A stretch of 64,000 nt of DNA from Dermatophilaceae bacterium Sec6.4 (GTDB lineage: Bacteria > Actinomycetota > Actinomycetes > Actinomycetales > Dermatophilaceae). A model generated the notes under the pieces. The model did not search any database. It saw nothing but the letters and a program-made list of their open reading frames with translations, and was not told the origin of the DNA. The first letter of the stretch is position 1; every line of letters begins with the position of its first letter. A program made the translations under genes and the position numbers. This document shows, piece by piece, positions 8,245-20,367 of this stretch. The DNA lies in contig CP144172.1 of NCBI GenBank assembly GCA_039636865.1, positions 62,001 through 126,000 of the forward strand, written 5' to 3'.

Positions 8245-9432
8245 GTGCATGATGGTCAGGTGACTGCCCACGCCGCCCTGGACAAGTTGACCGCCGTCGA
8301 TTCCCTGCTGTCGGAGGAGGAACGCGACCTCGCCTCGATGGTGCGCTCCTTCGCCGACGACAAACTACGCCCGCATCTGCCGCAGTGGTACGAGGCCGGT
8401 GAGATCCCTGCCCGCGAGATCGCCAAGGAACTCGGCGCCCTCGGTGTGCTCGGGATGCACCTGGACGGGTACGACTGCGCAGGTGCCTCGGCCACGATGT
8501 ACGGCCTCGCCTGCCAGGAGCTGGAGGCCGCCGACTCGGGCCTGCGCAGCCTGATGTCGGTGCAGGGATCGCTGGCGATGACCGCGATCCACCGCTTCGG
8601 CAGCGAAGAGCAGAAGCAGCAGTGGCTGCCCCCGATGGCCGCCGGTTCGGCGCTGGGTTGTTTCGGCCTGACCGAACCTGACTTCGGTTCCGACCCGGGC
8701 GGTATGCGCACGCGTGCCAAACGTGACGGAGACGATTGGGTCATCAACGGCTCCAAGATGTGGATCACCAACGGCACCGTCGCCGACGTGGCCGTCGTCT
8801 GGGCCCAGACGGAGGAAAAAATCCGCGGCTTCGTCGTACCGACCGACTCCAAGGGCTTCACCGCGACCGAGGTCGGTCACAAACTCTCGCTGCGCGCCTC
8901 GATGACCGCCGGGCTCTCCTTCGAGGACCTACGCCTACCCGGCGATGCCGTGCTGCCTGAGGTCTCGGGCCTACGTGGGCCGCTGACGTGCCTGTCCGAA
9001 GCGCGCTTCGGCATCATCTTCGGGGCGATGGGGGCCGCTCGCGACTGTCTGGAAACCGCCCTGGAGTACGCCGACTCGCGCATCATCTCCGGCAAACCGC
9101 TGTCGGGGTACCAGCTCACCCAGGCCAAACTCGCCGACATGACGCTGGAGTTGATGAAGGGCCAGCTGCTCGCGTTGCACATCGGACGGATGAAGGACGC
9201 AGGCACCCTGCAACCGGCTCAGGTCAGTGTCGGCAAGCTCAACAGCTGTCGTGAAGCAATCAAGATCGCCCGCGAATGCCGCACCATTCTGGCCGCGAAC
9301 GGGATCACCACCGACTACCCGGTGCTGCGGCACGCCAACAACCTGGAGTCGGTGATGACCTACGAAGGCACCTCGGAGGTACACCAGCTCATCATCGGCC
9401 AGTCGCTAACCGGACAGGCCGCCTTCCGCTGA
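8245..9432 (+). CDS. Glutaryl-CoA dehydrogenase-type acyl-CoA dehydrogenase
   Basis: Full-length acyl-CoA dehydrogenase (395 residues) with FAD-binding CFGLTEPDFGSDPGGM, KMWITNG and the C-terminal MTYEGTSEVH, where Glu374 aligns with the catalytic base of glutaryl-CoA dehydrogenases. SVQGSLAM and QLTQAKLADM are also typical of that clade, which oxidises and decarboxylates glutaryl-CoA to crotonyl-CoA in lysine and tryptophan breakdown. The longest frame starts with GTG at 8245; GTG at 8260 is an alternative and neither has a strong ribosome site. No other lysine-catabolic gene is nearby, so the substrate rests on family resemblance. Confidence 0.88.
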   Translation: MHDGQVTAHAALDKLTAVDSLLSEEERDLASMVRSFADDKLRPHLPQWYEAGEIPAREIAKELGALGVLGMHLDGYDCAGASATMYGLACQELEAADSGLRSLMSVQGSLAMTAIHRFGSEEQKQQWLPPMAAGSALGCFGLTEPDFGSDPGGMRTRAKRDGDDWVINGSKMWITNGTVADVAVVWAQTEEKIRGFVVPTDSKGFTATEVGHKLSLRASMTAGLSFEDLRLPGDAVLPEVSGLRGPLTCLSEARFGIIFGAMGAARDCLETALEYADSRIISGKPLSGYQLTQAKLADMTLELMKGQLLALHIGRMKDAGTLQPAQVSVGKLNSCREAIKIARECRTILAANGITTDYPVLRHANNLESVMTYEGTSEVHQLIIGQSLTGQAAFR

Positions 9433-9460
9433 CCCGCCGGACCACCTCACCGACCGGGGG

Positions 9461-10288
9461 TCAGAGCGGTTCGAGGATCCGGCGCAGGAATGCGCGGGTG
9501 CGCTCATGCTGGGGATCAGTGAGTACCTGCTCGGGTGGGCCGGACTCCACCACCACCCCGCCGTCGATGAACAGCACCTGATCGGCCACCTGCCGCGCGA
9601 ATGTCACCTCATGCGTGACCACGACCATCGTGCGACCTTCGTCTGCCAGATCCCGCATCACCTCCAGCACGTCTCCGACCAGTTCCGGGTCCAACGCCGA
9701 CGTCGGTTCATCGAAGAGCAGCAGGTCCGGGCGCAGGGCGAGCGCACGCGCGATACCGACGCGTTGCTGCTGCCCCCCGGACAGCTCGAACGGGTGCTTG
9801 TCGCCCTGATCGGCGAGCCCCACCTTCGCCAGCAGCTCGCATGCTTCGAGCCGTGCCTCCTGCGCAGGGCGGCGCTGTACGACGATCGGCCCCTCGGTGA
9901 CGTTTTCCAGCACCGACCGGTGCGGGAAGAGGTTGTGACTCTGGAAGACCATCCCGCTGTGCGCGCGGTACTGCGCGATCAACCGGGTCTGGGCCTTCGG
10001 CAGTCGCCCGCCGCGTCCCGGTGTGATCGAGGAGAAATCCACGCGGGTGTCCGCAATCTGTACGGTGCCCGCGTCCGGGATCTCCAACGCGTTCAGGGAA
10101 CGCAGCAGGGTGGTCTTGCCCGAACCCGACGGACCGAGCACCACGGTGACCGACCCGGAGCCCACGCTCAGAGAGATGTCGCTGAGGACCTCGTTGTCCC
10201 CGAATGATTTTCGCAGGCCCTCAACCTGTACCAGGTCACCGGTGTACTGACCGGTGGATGCCTGCTGGCTCGATGTTTTTCTACTCAT
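9461..10288 (-). CDS. Polar amino-acid ABC transporter ATP-binding protein (GlnQ/TcyC type)
   Basis: A 275-residue ATPase with Walker A GPSGSGKTTLL, Q-loop in HSGMVFQSHNLF, signature LSGGQQQRVGIA, Walker B LLLFDEPTSALD and H-loop VVVTHEV. The FQSHNLFPH segment is characteristic of the polar amino-acid uptake family. It overlaps the upstream permease gene by four bases and energises that binding-protein/permease fusion. An N-terminal extension of about 15 polar residues precedes the nucleotide-binding domain. Confidence 0.93.
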   Translation of the reverse strand: MSRKTSSQQASTGQYTGDLVQVEGLRKSFGDNEVLSDISLSVGSGSVTVVLGPSGSGKTTLLRSLNALEIPDAGTVQIADTRVDFSSITPGRGGRLPKAQTRLIAQYRAHSGMVFQSHNLFPHRSVLENVTEGPIVVQRRPAQEARLEACELLAKVGLADQGDKHPFELSGGQQQRVGIARALALRPDLLLFDEPTSALDPELVGDVLEVMRDLADEGRTMVVVTHEVTFARQVADQVLFIDGGVVVESGPPEQVLTDPQHERTRAFLRRILEPL

Positions 10289-11778
10289 TGCGCCACAAAC
10301 CTGTTCAGTCGCCCTTCAAGACGGTCCTGGCCGAATGCCAGCACCACACACACGATCCAGTAGTAGAGGGCCGCGACTCCGTACAGCTGCAGATAGTCGA
10401 ACGTCGGCGCGGCAGCGTCCTGGGCCTTGCGCAGCAGTTCGGTCACCAGAATCGTCGACGCCAGCGAGGTGTCCTTGACCAGCGAGATCAGCTCGTTGGA
10501 CAGGGGTGGGACCGCAGTCCGCGCGGCTTGCGGCAGGATCACCCGACGCAACGCAGTGCGGTAGTTCATCCCGATCGTCGTCGCGGCTTCCCACTGGCCA
10601 CGCGGGATGCTCTCGACCGCCGATCGGATGATCTCGGCTGCGTAGCCACCGACGTTGAGGCTGAAGGCAATTGCGGCAGCCAGGAACGCCGGGAACTTCA
10701 CCCCCAGCTGTGGTAATCCGTAGAAGATGATGAACAACTGCACCAGCAGCGGAGTGCCTCGGATGATCGAGATGTAGAGCCGTGCGAGCGCGGAGGCCGC
10801 CGCTCGGGTGGACATCCGGGCGACCGCGACACCGAGGGCAATGATCAGTCCGGCCACGAAGCTGATCGCGGTCAACGGCAAAGTGCCGGTGATCAACCCA
10901 CGCAGCATCGGCACCAGATTGCTACGGACCGTGTCCCAGCTGCTGACCTTGGTGGATGCGGCTTTGAAGTAGGTGTCGTAGATCTTCTGCAGCGAGCCGT
11001 CCTTCTTCATGGCCGCGATCTGCGCGTCGATCTGCGGCATGAACCCGCTGCCCTTGCGTGCCGCGAATGCCGACTGGCTCTTGTCCGGAGTCTCGGCAAC
11101 GATCTTGAAATCCTTGGCACCGCTGGTGGTCAGGTAGTTCTGGACCGCCAATTTGTCGTTGACCACCACGTCCACCCGGCCCTGCGACAGCAGATCCATC
11201 GCGAGGTTGAGTTGCTCGACGGTCTTGGTACGGGCGCCCGCCTTACGCGCGACATCGCCCCAGTTGCTGGTACTGCTCTCGGCTGCGAGCCGGCCCTTGA
11301 TGTCGGCCAGCGAGGTAATCCCCTTCTCGCCCTTGCGGGTAACCACGACGCCAGTCGTATCGACGTACGGTGTGGACAGGTCGTAGATGGCCTGCCGCTT
11401 GGGGTTCACGGTGATCTGGTCGGCGACCATGTCGATCCGACCGGCCTGCAACGCCGCGAAAAGGCTGTCGAACGGGACCTGCACGAACTGCACCTGCACG
11501 CCGAGCCGTCTGGCGATCTCCCGCACGACCTCTACATCGAAGCCGGTGAGCTTGCCGCTCTTCTCGAAGTCGAACGGCGGATAGGTGCCCTCGGTGCCGA
11601 CTTTCAACACCTTGGGCACCTGGGCCGCCTGCGGACGAACTGCATTCACGGTGGTCACCGGGCCGGCTGACAGTGCTGCACCCGCGGCGGGAAACACCAG
11701 GAACCCACCGAACGCTACCGTCAGGAGCAGGCTGAGCCAACGATAAAACGGTAAGCGATGGTTATGGAGCACGCACAA
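10285..11778 (-). CDS. Fused substrate-binding protein and permease for polar amino acids
   Basis: One polypeptide carries a signal/anchor helix (about residues 12-36), a family-3 solute-binding domain (about 55-285; KVGTEGTYPPFDF, LTGFDVEVV, DMVADQI) and a C-terminal HisM/GlnP permease domain (about 300-497; IRGTPLLVQLF, GYAAEIIRSA, GQWEAATTIGM). The FEKSGKLTGFDVEV wording is closest to cystine and glutamine binders, so cystine or a polar amino acid is the likely cargo. The start is unclear: the frame begins at TTG 11778, with GTG 11772 as alternative. It forms an operon with the ATPase. Confidence 0.9.
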   Translation of the reverse strand: MCVLHNHRLPFYRWLSLLLTVAFGGFLVFPAAGAALSAGPVTTVNAVRPQAAQVPKVLKVGTEGTYPPFDFEKSGKLTGFDVEVVREIARRLGVQVQFVQVPFDSLFAALQAGRIDMVADQITVNPKRQAIYDLSTPYVDTTGVVVTRKGEKGITSLADIKGRLAAESSTSNWGDVARKAGARTKTVEQLNLAMDLLSQGRVDVVVNDKLAVQNYLTTSGAKDFKIVAETPDKSQSAFAARKGSGFMPQIDAQIAAMKKDGSLQKIYDTYFKAASTKVSSWDTVRSNLVPMLRGLITGTLPLTAISFVAGLIIALGVAVARMSTRAAASALARLYISIIRGTPLLVQLFIIFYGLPQLGVKFPAFLAAAIAFSLNVGGYAAEIIRSAVESIPRGQWEAATTIGMNYRTALRRVILPQAARTAVPPLSNELISLVKDTSLASTILVTELLRKAQDAAAPTFDYLQLYGVAALYYWIVCVVLAFGQDRLEGRLNRFVAQ

Positions 11779-11814
11779 ACTGTAATGCCCCGACCGACGT
11801 GGCCCGGCACACGC

Positions 11815-13779
11815 TCAGCCGGTGGCAGCGGCCGTCAGGAAGCTCTGCACGATCGGCAGACAGGTCACCCCGCCGTACCCGCCCGTTTCGACGAACACCG
11901 CGAGCGCCAGATCGCCCTGCACGGCAATCATCCAGGAGTGGGTCTGCGGCGGGGTATCTGTGCCGTACTCCGCAGTGCCCGTCTTGGCCAGCACCGGCGC
12001 ACCGGGCATCGACTTCAGACCGGCGGCGCCGCCCTCGGTCACGACGCCTCTCATCAGCGCCTGCAACGAGGCAGCTTCGGCGCTGGTCAGTGGTGTTGCC
12101 GGTGCCTTGGGGGCTGCCGGCTTGTCGGTGGGCACCAGGTAGGGCGACACCCGGCTGCCGTGCGCGACCGAGGCCGCCACGGTCGCCATTCCCAGCGGGG
12201 AGGCGAGCACCCGGCCCTGACCGATCATCGAGACCTGATGGTTGCCGCCGGTGTCTCCGGGCGGCACACTGCCGAAGAACGAGCCGTCGCCCGATGGCTG
12301 GGTCAGGCCCAAGGACTCGGCTGCCACAGCGAGGGAGGCCTGTGTCGCCCGGTCGGCTCCGCGGATCATCACCGTGTTGCATGAATTGGCGATCGCCGTC
12401 TTGAACGGAATTCTGCCCAACTTGTCCTTGGGGTAGTCCGGAAAGTTCTTCACGATCCGGCCCTGCACCGAAATGGTCGGGGTGCAGTCGACGGTGTCGG
12501 TGATCTTCAGTCCGGCGCGCAGCAGAGCGAGCGAGGACACGACCTTGAAGGTCGAGCCCGGCGCGTATCTGCCGAGGAATGCGGTGTTGTATCCGTTGGA
12601 TCCCGCGCCCGAGGCCGCCACGAGGATCTCGCCGCTGGACGGGCGGATCGCGACCAGTGCCGACGCGCTTCGCTGCGCCTTGAGCAGCTGCTCCGCGACG
12701 CCCTGCAGATCCTGGCGCAGCGTTGTGCGCAGTGGCACCGGGGCGGTCCCGCCGAGACTGGTGAGCACTCGCGTCGACTGGGGCCCGTCCGCGCCGGGCA
12801 GCACCGCGTTGATCCGCAGGGTCGGCGCACCCCGCAACTGTGCGTCGTACCTACCCTGCAGACCCCCGGACCCGACCATGTCGGCCCCGGACACCGGATT
12901 TCTGCTCGTGGCAGTCGCCTTGACCGAATCGGCGGTCGCCGGGCCCACCGTGCCGAGGATCGCCCGCGCGAAAATCGATGAGGATGCGAGCGGCCGCCGG
13001 TCGTTCAGCAGTACCGCGCCCGGTATCGCCCTGATCTGGGCGGCTTTCGCGTCGGGAACGGTCTCGGTGCGCAACACGATCGCCTCGACGAAGGCCGCCG
13101 GACCTCCGGCAGCGACCTGCTTCGCGTAGGCAGGCGCATCAATTCCTACCAGCGTCGCCAATTTCGTCGCCGCAACCTGTTGCCCGGCGGCGCCAACCTT
13201 CGTCTTGTCGATCCCGACCCGGTAGACGGGCCGGTATTTCACGATGGGCGCACCTGCCCCGTCGGTGATATCGCCACGGTCGACAGCCACGGCAACCGCG
13301 GTGAGGTGCTCGCCGGTGTGCAGATCAGGATGCACCAGCGACGGCGCCCAGGGCGTACTCCACTTCCTGCCCGCCGCGTCCTTCTCCACTGGCGATATCG
13401 CAACCTTGTGGGCGTAGCTCCACTGCCGGCCATGCACTGCCCAGGTCGTCATCAACGAGACCAGTTTGCCGTTCGTGGTGGTCTTCGCCGGGTCGGCGAC
13501 CACTGTGGTCACCCGCACGGTGTGCGCCGTCGCCCCCAGTCCCCTGGTGACCGCCGCGAAAGAGGCATCGACACCCTGCGCCGAGACCGGACTACCTGCA
13601 AAACGGCCCGATTGCAGCGCTGTGGCCAGCGCAGTGGCCGCCTCGGCACTGCCGTCATCCGTTGATCCAGACCCGCTGCAGGCAGCCAATACTGCGGCAG
13701 GTAGCGCCAAACCGGCCGACAGGACAACCCGACGGGTGGCTGTCGATGGGGTATCCCGCGGCACAGATCGGTGGGTCAT
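11815..13779 (-). CDS. Class B penicillin-binding protein, predicted lipoprotein
   Basis: DD-transpeptidase with all three catalytic motifs: S-x-x-K in PGSTFKVVS, S-x-N in SNSCN and K-T-G in LAKTGTAEY. An N-terminal MecA/NTF2-like region and a dimerisation-like domain precede it. Instead of a usual membrane anchor the N-terminus ends in a lipobox (LPAAVLAACSGSG), implying lipid attachment as in mycobacterial PBP-lipo. ATG at 13779 (MTHRSV) is my preferred start, since the upstream extension to 13827 is hydrophilic and unlike a signal peptide. It lies just downstream of the second ASADH gene. It would cross-link peptidoglycan outside the membrane. Confidence 0.9.
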   Translation of the reverse strand: MTHRSVPRDTPSTATRRVVLSAGLALPAAVLAACSGSGSTDDGSAEAATALATALQSGRFAGSPVSAQGVDASFAAVTRGLGATAHTVRVTTVVADPAKTTTNGKLVSLMTTWAVHGRQWSYAHKVAISPVEKDAAGRKWSTPWAPSLVHPDLHTGEHLTAVAVAVDRGDITDGAGAPIVKYRPVYRVGIDKTKVGAAGQQVAATKLATLVGIDAPAYAKQVAAGGPAAFVEAIVLRTETVPDAKAAQIRAIPGAVLLNDRRPLASSSIFARAILGTVGPATADSVKATATSRNPVSGADMVGSGGLQGRYDAQLRGAPTLRINAVLPGADGPQSTRVLTSLGGTAPVPLRTTLRQDLQGVAEQLLKAQRSASALVAIRPSSGEILVAASGAGSNGYNTAFLGRYAPGSTFKVVSSLALLRAGLKITDTVDCTPTISVQGRIVKNFPDYPKDKLGRIPFKTAIANSCNTVMIRGADRATQASLAVAAESLGLTQPSGDGSFFGSVPPGDTGGNHQVSMIGQGRVLASPLGMATVAASVAHGSRVSPYLVPTDKPAAPKAPATPLTSAEAASLQALMRGVVTEGGAAGLKSMPGAPVLAKTGTAEYGTDTPPQTHSWMIAVQGDLALAVFVETGGYGGVTCLPIVQSFLTAAATG

Positions 13780-13845
13780 GGCCGACACATTAACCCGATT
13801 CGACGACCGCGATTCCCCGGCGACCACGGTCAGGAGACCACAAGT

Positions 13846-14898
13846 TCAGGAGACCACAAGCTCTGCAATCTCCAGCAGGTTCAGCGCGGAGCCCTTACGC
13901 AGGTTGTCACCACACACGAAAAGGTCTACCGAACGGGGGAAGTCCTCCAGCTGCCGGATACGGCCGACGAAAACCGGGTCAGCGCCCACGACATCGGCCG
14001 GGGTCGGCCACTCCCCCGTCTCCGGGTCGTCCAGCACCACCACCGAGTTCGCATCCTGGGTAAGCGCATCGACGATCTCCGCGCGGTGCACACGCTGCTC
14101 GAACGTGGCGTGCACCGTCATCGAATGTGATGTCGTGACCGGCACCTGCACACAGGTCGTCGCGACCCTCAGCGTCGGCGCCTCAAGGAGCTCACGCAGC
14201 TCACGGCGTACCTCCAGCTCCTCCTGCGAGGAGCGACCGTCTCCCTTGCCGCCGACCCACGGCACGACATTGAAGGCAATCGGGCCGGGGAACGGACTCT
14301 CGCCGGAGACGTCGGACAACTTGCGGCGGACATCGCCAGGATACTGACCCACGCTGCGGTCTCCGCCGAGCTCGTCCACTTCGTCGTACAGCCGTTGCAC
14401 GCCGACCGATCCGGCGTCCGATACCGCCTGATAGGTCGAGATGATCACTTCCTGCAGCCGCCATCGACGGTGTAGGGAGGCGAGCATGTTCACCATCGTC
14501 AACGTCGTGGCGGTCGGGCTGGCGATGACTCCCCCGCCCCCTGCGTACCGTTTCGCGGCTGCCGGATTGAGCTCGGGAACCACCAGGGGCACGCCCGGTT
14601 CCTCCTCGAAGGCACCCGAGCTGTCGACGACGACCGCCCCGGCCGCGACTGCGCGCGGCCCCCACTCGCGGGCGACGTCGTACGGCACCGCGAACACTGC
14701 GACATCGACGCCCACGAACACCTGGTCACTCAGCTCGTGCACAGGAACGTCGCGCACGGTGTTGCCCGCCGAACGTGATGATGCCACCAGCCGCACCTCA
14801 CCCCATACGTCACGACCGGTCGGTAAGAGCTGCAACAGTGCCTGACCGACCAGTCCGGTAGCCCCGACGACCGCCAACGTCGCGCGATTCTGCGTCAT
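13846..14898 (-). CDS. Aspartate-semialdehyde dehydrogenase paralog lacking the catalytic cysteine
   Basis: Same length and fold as the adjacent ASADH, with NADP-binding GATGLVGQALL, TYQAVS, SHSMTVHATF and the C-terminal GDNLRKGSALN. The active-site block reads ASPTATTL where the neighbour has ANPNCTTM: the nucleophilic Cys is Ala (codon GCC). The substrate-binding Arg of CVRVPV is Gln (CVQVPV). Dehydrogenase activity is therefore unlikely. A regulatory or heteromeric role is inferred. ATG at 14898 has GGGGAGAG upstream; ATG at 14917-14919 abuts the ASADH stop. It appears co-transcribed with lysC-asd. Confidence 0.85.
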   Translation of the reverse strand: MTQNRATLAVVGATGLVGQALLQLLPTGRDVWGEVRLVASSRSAGNTVRDVPVHELSDQVFVGVDVAVFAVPYDVAREWGPRAVAAGAVVVDSSGAFEEEPGVPLVVPELNPAAAKRYAGGGGVIASPTATTLTMVNMLASLHRRWRLQEVIISTYQAVSDAGSVGVQRLYDEVDELGGDRSVGQYPGDVRRKLSDVSGESPFPGPIAFNVVPWVGGKGDGRSSQEELEVRRELRELLEAPTLRVATTCVQVPVTTSHSMTVHATFEQRVHRAEIVDALTQDANSVVVLDDPETGEWPTPADVVGADPVFVGRIRQLEDFPRSVDLFVCGDNLRKGSALNLLEIAELVVS

Positions 14899-14919
14899 TC
14901 TATGATCAGCTCTCCCCAT

Positions 14920-17264
<2,345 letters not shown>

Positions 17265-17415
17265 GAGGCCCAAGAGTAATGATGTCCATATTTTGAGACA
17301 TACAGCGACCACGCTTCAAGACGCTGCAGCCGGCGCATTGATGGTGTGACGAGCGCGACACGCTGGAGAGGGCTCTGAAGATGCGAACGCCGACCAGGGG
17401 TGACATCCTGGCACG

Positions 17416-18222
17416 ATGGCTATTCGACCCACGGGGCTGGTTACGACCATGCCCGAGGTCGGGCACAGGGCTATTCTTCCGTCCGCTCTGCGGCTGTACC
17501 GCGCACCGGTGTGGTGGTACGAAGTCGCCCTTATCGTCGTCTTCGACCTGCTGTACGAGCGTCTTCGCAACCTGGTTCCGGACCACGAGATCATCGCGGT
17601 GGACAGAGGCCTGCGGGTACTGCACCTCACTCAGGTGATGCATGTCAACTTCGAACTGTCGGTCAACCACTTCTTCGCCGCACATGATGCGTTGGCCCAA
17701 TTCGCGAACTACTACTACTCCTTCCTCAACATCCCGGTCACCGCCGGCATCTTGATATGGCTCTACGTCGCCAGGAAGCGTTACTACCGCTCCATTCGGT
17801 CGATACTCGCCATGACGACACTGTTCGGGCTGGCCGGGTTCTACCTGCTGCCGATGGCGCCCCCACGCCTGCTGGGTGTCGGATTCATCGACACCCTGGT
17901 GCAGTTCGGCACTCCCGGCTCGTGGGGCGATGCGTCCGTCGCATCTTTTTCCAACCAGTTCGCGGCAATGCCGAGCCTGCACTGCGCTTGGGCGCTGTGG
18001 GCAGGTCTGACCGTCCACCACCTGGCCAAGAACAAGATCGTGCGCGTTGTCGCGCTCATCTACCCGATGATCACCTTCATCGTCGTGATCGGTACCGCCA
18101 ACCATTTCGCCCTCGACGGCATTGCCGGAGCCGCCATCGTTGCGCTCGCCTTCGGCATCCACCGTTCGATGCACGGCCGCGGCGCCTACGAGCCCGCGCC
18201 GCTGCTGCCCGACTACTGCTGA
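17416..18222 (+). CDS. PAP2-superfamily membrane phosphatase/inositolphosphotransferase-like protein
   Basis: Integral membrane protein with about six helices. The PAP2_3/Aur1-like motifs are MPSLHCAWALW (catalytic His) and ANHFALDGIAG (His-Asp pair). A Tyr-rich segment, ANYYYSFLN, sits before a helix, as in actinobacterial relatives proposed to act on phosphatidylinositol or polyprenyl lipids. ATG at 17416 is plausible; a second at 17449 (MPEVGH) is possible. It is convergent with the glycosyltransferase gene downstream. Substrate is unknown. Confidence 0.85.
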   Translation: MAIRPTGLVTTMPEVGHRAILPSALRLYRAPVWWYEVALIVVFDLLYERLRNLVPDHEIIAVDRGLRVLHLTQVMHVNFELSVNHFFAAHDALAQFANYYYSFLNIPVTAGILIWLYVARKRYYRSIRSILAMTTLFGLAGFYLLPMAPPRLLGVGFIDTLVQFGTPGSWGDASVASFSNQFAAMPSLHCAWALWAGLTVHHLAKNKIVRVVALIYPMITFIVVIGTANHFALDGIAGAAIVALAFGIHRSMHGRGAYEPAPLLPDYC

Positions 18223-18254
18223 ACGCCCGGCGCCTCTTCAGCGCAGACCCTTCA

Positions 18255-19769
18255 TCAACGCCGTCGGTAGATCGTCGCGCCTTGCACCGTTGCGGTCCTC
18301 AGGTAGCGGCTGCTGACGAACGAGTTCAGCTGTGGGAAGTCACTGAGCGGATACAACCGATACCCGTACAGGTCCGAGGTCGAGGTATCGATGATCAGCT
18401 GGGGCGGGTGCGCCTGCACCGAGTCCATCATCGCCCGCGCAGCACCCGGAGTCGCGCTCACCAAAGTGGCCGGACCGAAGGTTCGGTTTCCCGACCTGCC
18501 CACGATGAAATCGGAGTGCACGAGCGCACCACCGAGCGGTCGATCCGCCAACCACTGCACCTGCGGCAGATTTCCCCACACCAGCACCGGTTGACCTGGC
18601 GAGGTGTGCGCTGCGACGTATCGGGCCAGCGGCCGTGCATCGGGCAGGGTTCGGAACGACCCCGGTGTAAACGCGGCACCGACGGCCAGAGCCGTGGTGG
18701 CCGCCAGGACGACGGCTGCTGTTCTGCGGGCCCGCGGACCGCACGACGCGAGCGCCGGGGCAGCGAGTAGTACCAGCGGTGGCAGGGACTGCATCCAGTA
18801 GTGCGCGAAGAACCGAAAACCTGAGATCCACGCCACGGTCGCCGTTGCCCACCACAACCACAGGTCGATATCGATACTGACTGCTCGTCGCAGCGAGCCG
18901 GCCCGACGTAAGCGCACGACGATGCCGACACAGAGCACCAGGTGCAGCCCGACCAGCAGTGCAAGGCCGCCGGAAAAACTGACCCAGACCATCGACCAGT
19001 TCGGAGCGGCCAGCAGGAACCCCTCGTTGGACGCGAAAACCCAGTGCCACGCCTGCCTTGCCGGTAACCACGGCAACAGGCCGGCCCCACCCACCGCGAA
19101 ACCCCCCACGAAATACGCCAACTGCGACCAACGACGACCTCGACCGATGGCAACGGCGGCAGGCAGCAGGCCGATCAGCCAGGTCTGGCGGCACAGGACG
19201 GCGGCGGCAAGCGCGAGCCCAGCCAGCACAGCAGTAAGCGCGGTACGCCGCCGCGCCAAGACGATGGCCAGGGCACCGGGTGCCAGAGCGAAGTGCGCGT
19301 AATTGGCGCCCTGTCCGCTGTCCGGCAGAAAGGCCGCGGCGCCGGTGACCAGCAGCACCCCGGCCCAGACCCGCTCGGATCTGCTGCGCAACGCGACGTC
19401 GGAGGCTACGGCGCAACCGGCCACCGCCAGGAACAACGCCGCGAGCACGTGCACGGGTCGCAGATCGACCGAGCCGAACAGCCGAAAGGTGCCCTCGTAC
19501 AGAAAAGTCGGCAGCGGCGGTTTGCGGTCGATAGCGTCGATGTAGAGGCGGCCCCCGTCACGCAGGGTGATCGCCTGATCGGCAATCGTCGCCTCGTCGG
19601 GGTCGAAGAGCTGCAGGACATAACCCGGTATCCGCACCGCGAGCGCCAGCAGCGTCAGCCCGAGGCACAACACTGCGAATCGCGGGATGTCGGCAGCGTC
19701 GGGCTCCACCGGTTCCAGTGGCTCTACCGGTTCAGCCGGTGCACTCCCTGCCCCTGCCGGATCAACCAC
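18255..19769 (-). CDS. GT-C (family 39-like) membrane glycosyltransferase
   Basis: A polytopic protein of 504 residues with about ten helices. The first extracytoplasmic loop has the GT-C acidic motif [12 protein letters not shown], followed by [10 protein letters not shown], both typical of Pmt/ArnT-like polyprenyl-phosphate-sugar transferases. The C-terminal 110 residues are soluble and probably extracytoplasmic. The N-terminus repeats the motif [11 protein letters not shown]. The start overlaps the recR stop by eight bases. Donor and acceptor cannot be deduced. Confidence 0.85.
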   Translation of the reverse strand: MVDPAGAGSAPAEPVEPLEPVEPDAADIPRFAVLCLGLTLLALAVRIPGYVLQLFDPDEATIADQAITLRDGGRLYIDAIDRKPPLPTFLYEGTFRLFGSVDLRPVHVLAALFLAVAGCAVASDVALRSRSERVWAGVLLVTGAAAFLPDSGQGANYAHFALAPGALAIVLARRRTALTAVLAGLALAAAVLCRQTWLIGLLPAAVAIGRGRRWSQLAYFVGGFAVGGAGLLPWLPARQAWHWVFASNEGFLLAAPNWSMVWVSFSGGLALLVGLHLVLCVGIVVRLRRAGSLRRAVSIDIDLWLWWATATVAWISGFRFFAHYWMQSLPPLVLLAAPALASCGPRARRTAAVVLAATTALAVGAAFTPGSFRTLPDARPLARYVAAHTSPGQPVLVWGNLPQVQWLADRPLGGALVHSDFIVGRSGNRTFGPATLVSATPGAARAMMDSVQAHPPQLIIDTSTSDLYGYRLYPLSDFPQLNSFVSSRYLRTATVQGATIYRRR

Positions 19770-20361
19770 TGATCAGGCGGCGACCCTCGAAGGCACGGCC
19801 CAGGGTGACTTCGTCGGCGTATTCGAGGTCACCACCCACCGGCAGGCCCGACGCCAGTCGTGAGACGGACATCCCCAGTGGCGAGAGCAGTCGGGAGAGG
19901 TAGGTGGCGGTTGCCTCGCCGTTGAGGTTGGGGTTGGTCGCGAGGATGACCTCCTCGATCGGCTCAGCACCGAGTCGACGCATCAGCTCGGTGATGCGCA
20001 GGTCATCCGGGCCGATTCCGTCGATCGGGCTGATCGCGCCGCCCAGCACGTGATAGCGACCGCGGAACTCACGGGTGCGTTCCATGGCCATGATGTCCTT
20101 GGGTTCCTCGACCACGCAGATAGCGGCTTGGGAGCGCCGCGGGTCCGAGCAGATCCGACACAACGCCTCCTCGGAGACGTTGAAACACATCTCGCAGAAG
20201 CGCACCTTGTCCTTGACCACCGAGAGCACATCGGTCAGCCGCTGTACATCGGCACGGTCGGCCTGCAGGAGGTGGAACGCAATACGTTGGGCCGACTTCG
20301 GACCCACCCCGGGCAGTCTGCCGAGCTCGTCGATCAGGTCCTGGACCACACCTTCGTACAC
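19762..20361 (-). CDS. recR: Recombination mediator protein RecR
   Basis: 199 residues with helix-hairpin-helix [17 protein letters not shown], a four-cysteine zinc finger (CEMC...CRIC), a Toprim domain ([13 protein letters not shown]) and the C-terminal [16 protein letters not shown]. It loads RecA during gap repair with RecF and RecO. GTG start. It lies six bases behind the acyltransferase gene in the dnaX operon; in many bacteria ybaB occupies that place. Confidence 0.97.
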   Translation of the reverse strand: MYEGVVQDLIDELGRLPGVGPKSAQRIAFHLLQADRADVQRLTDVLSVVKDKVRFCEMCFNVSEEALCRICSDPRRSQAAICVVEEPKDIMAMERTREFRGRYHVLGGAISPIDGIGPDDLRITELMRRLGAEPIEEVILATNPNLNGEATATYLSRLLSPLGMSVSRLASGLPVGGDLEYADEVTLGRAFEGRRLISG

Positions 20362-20367
20362 AGTTGG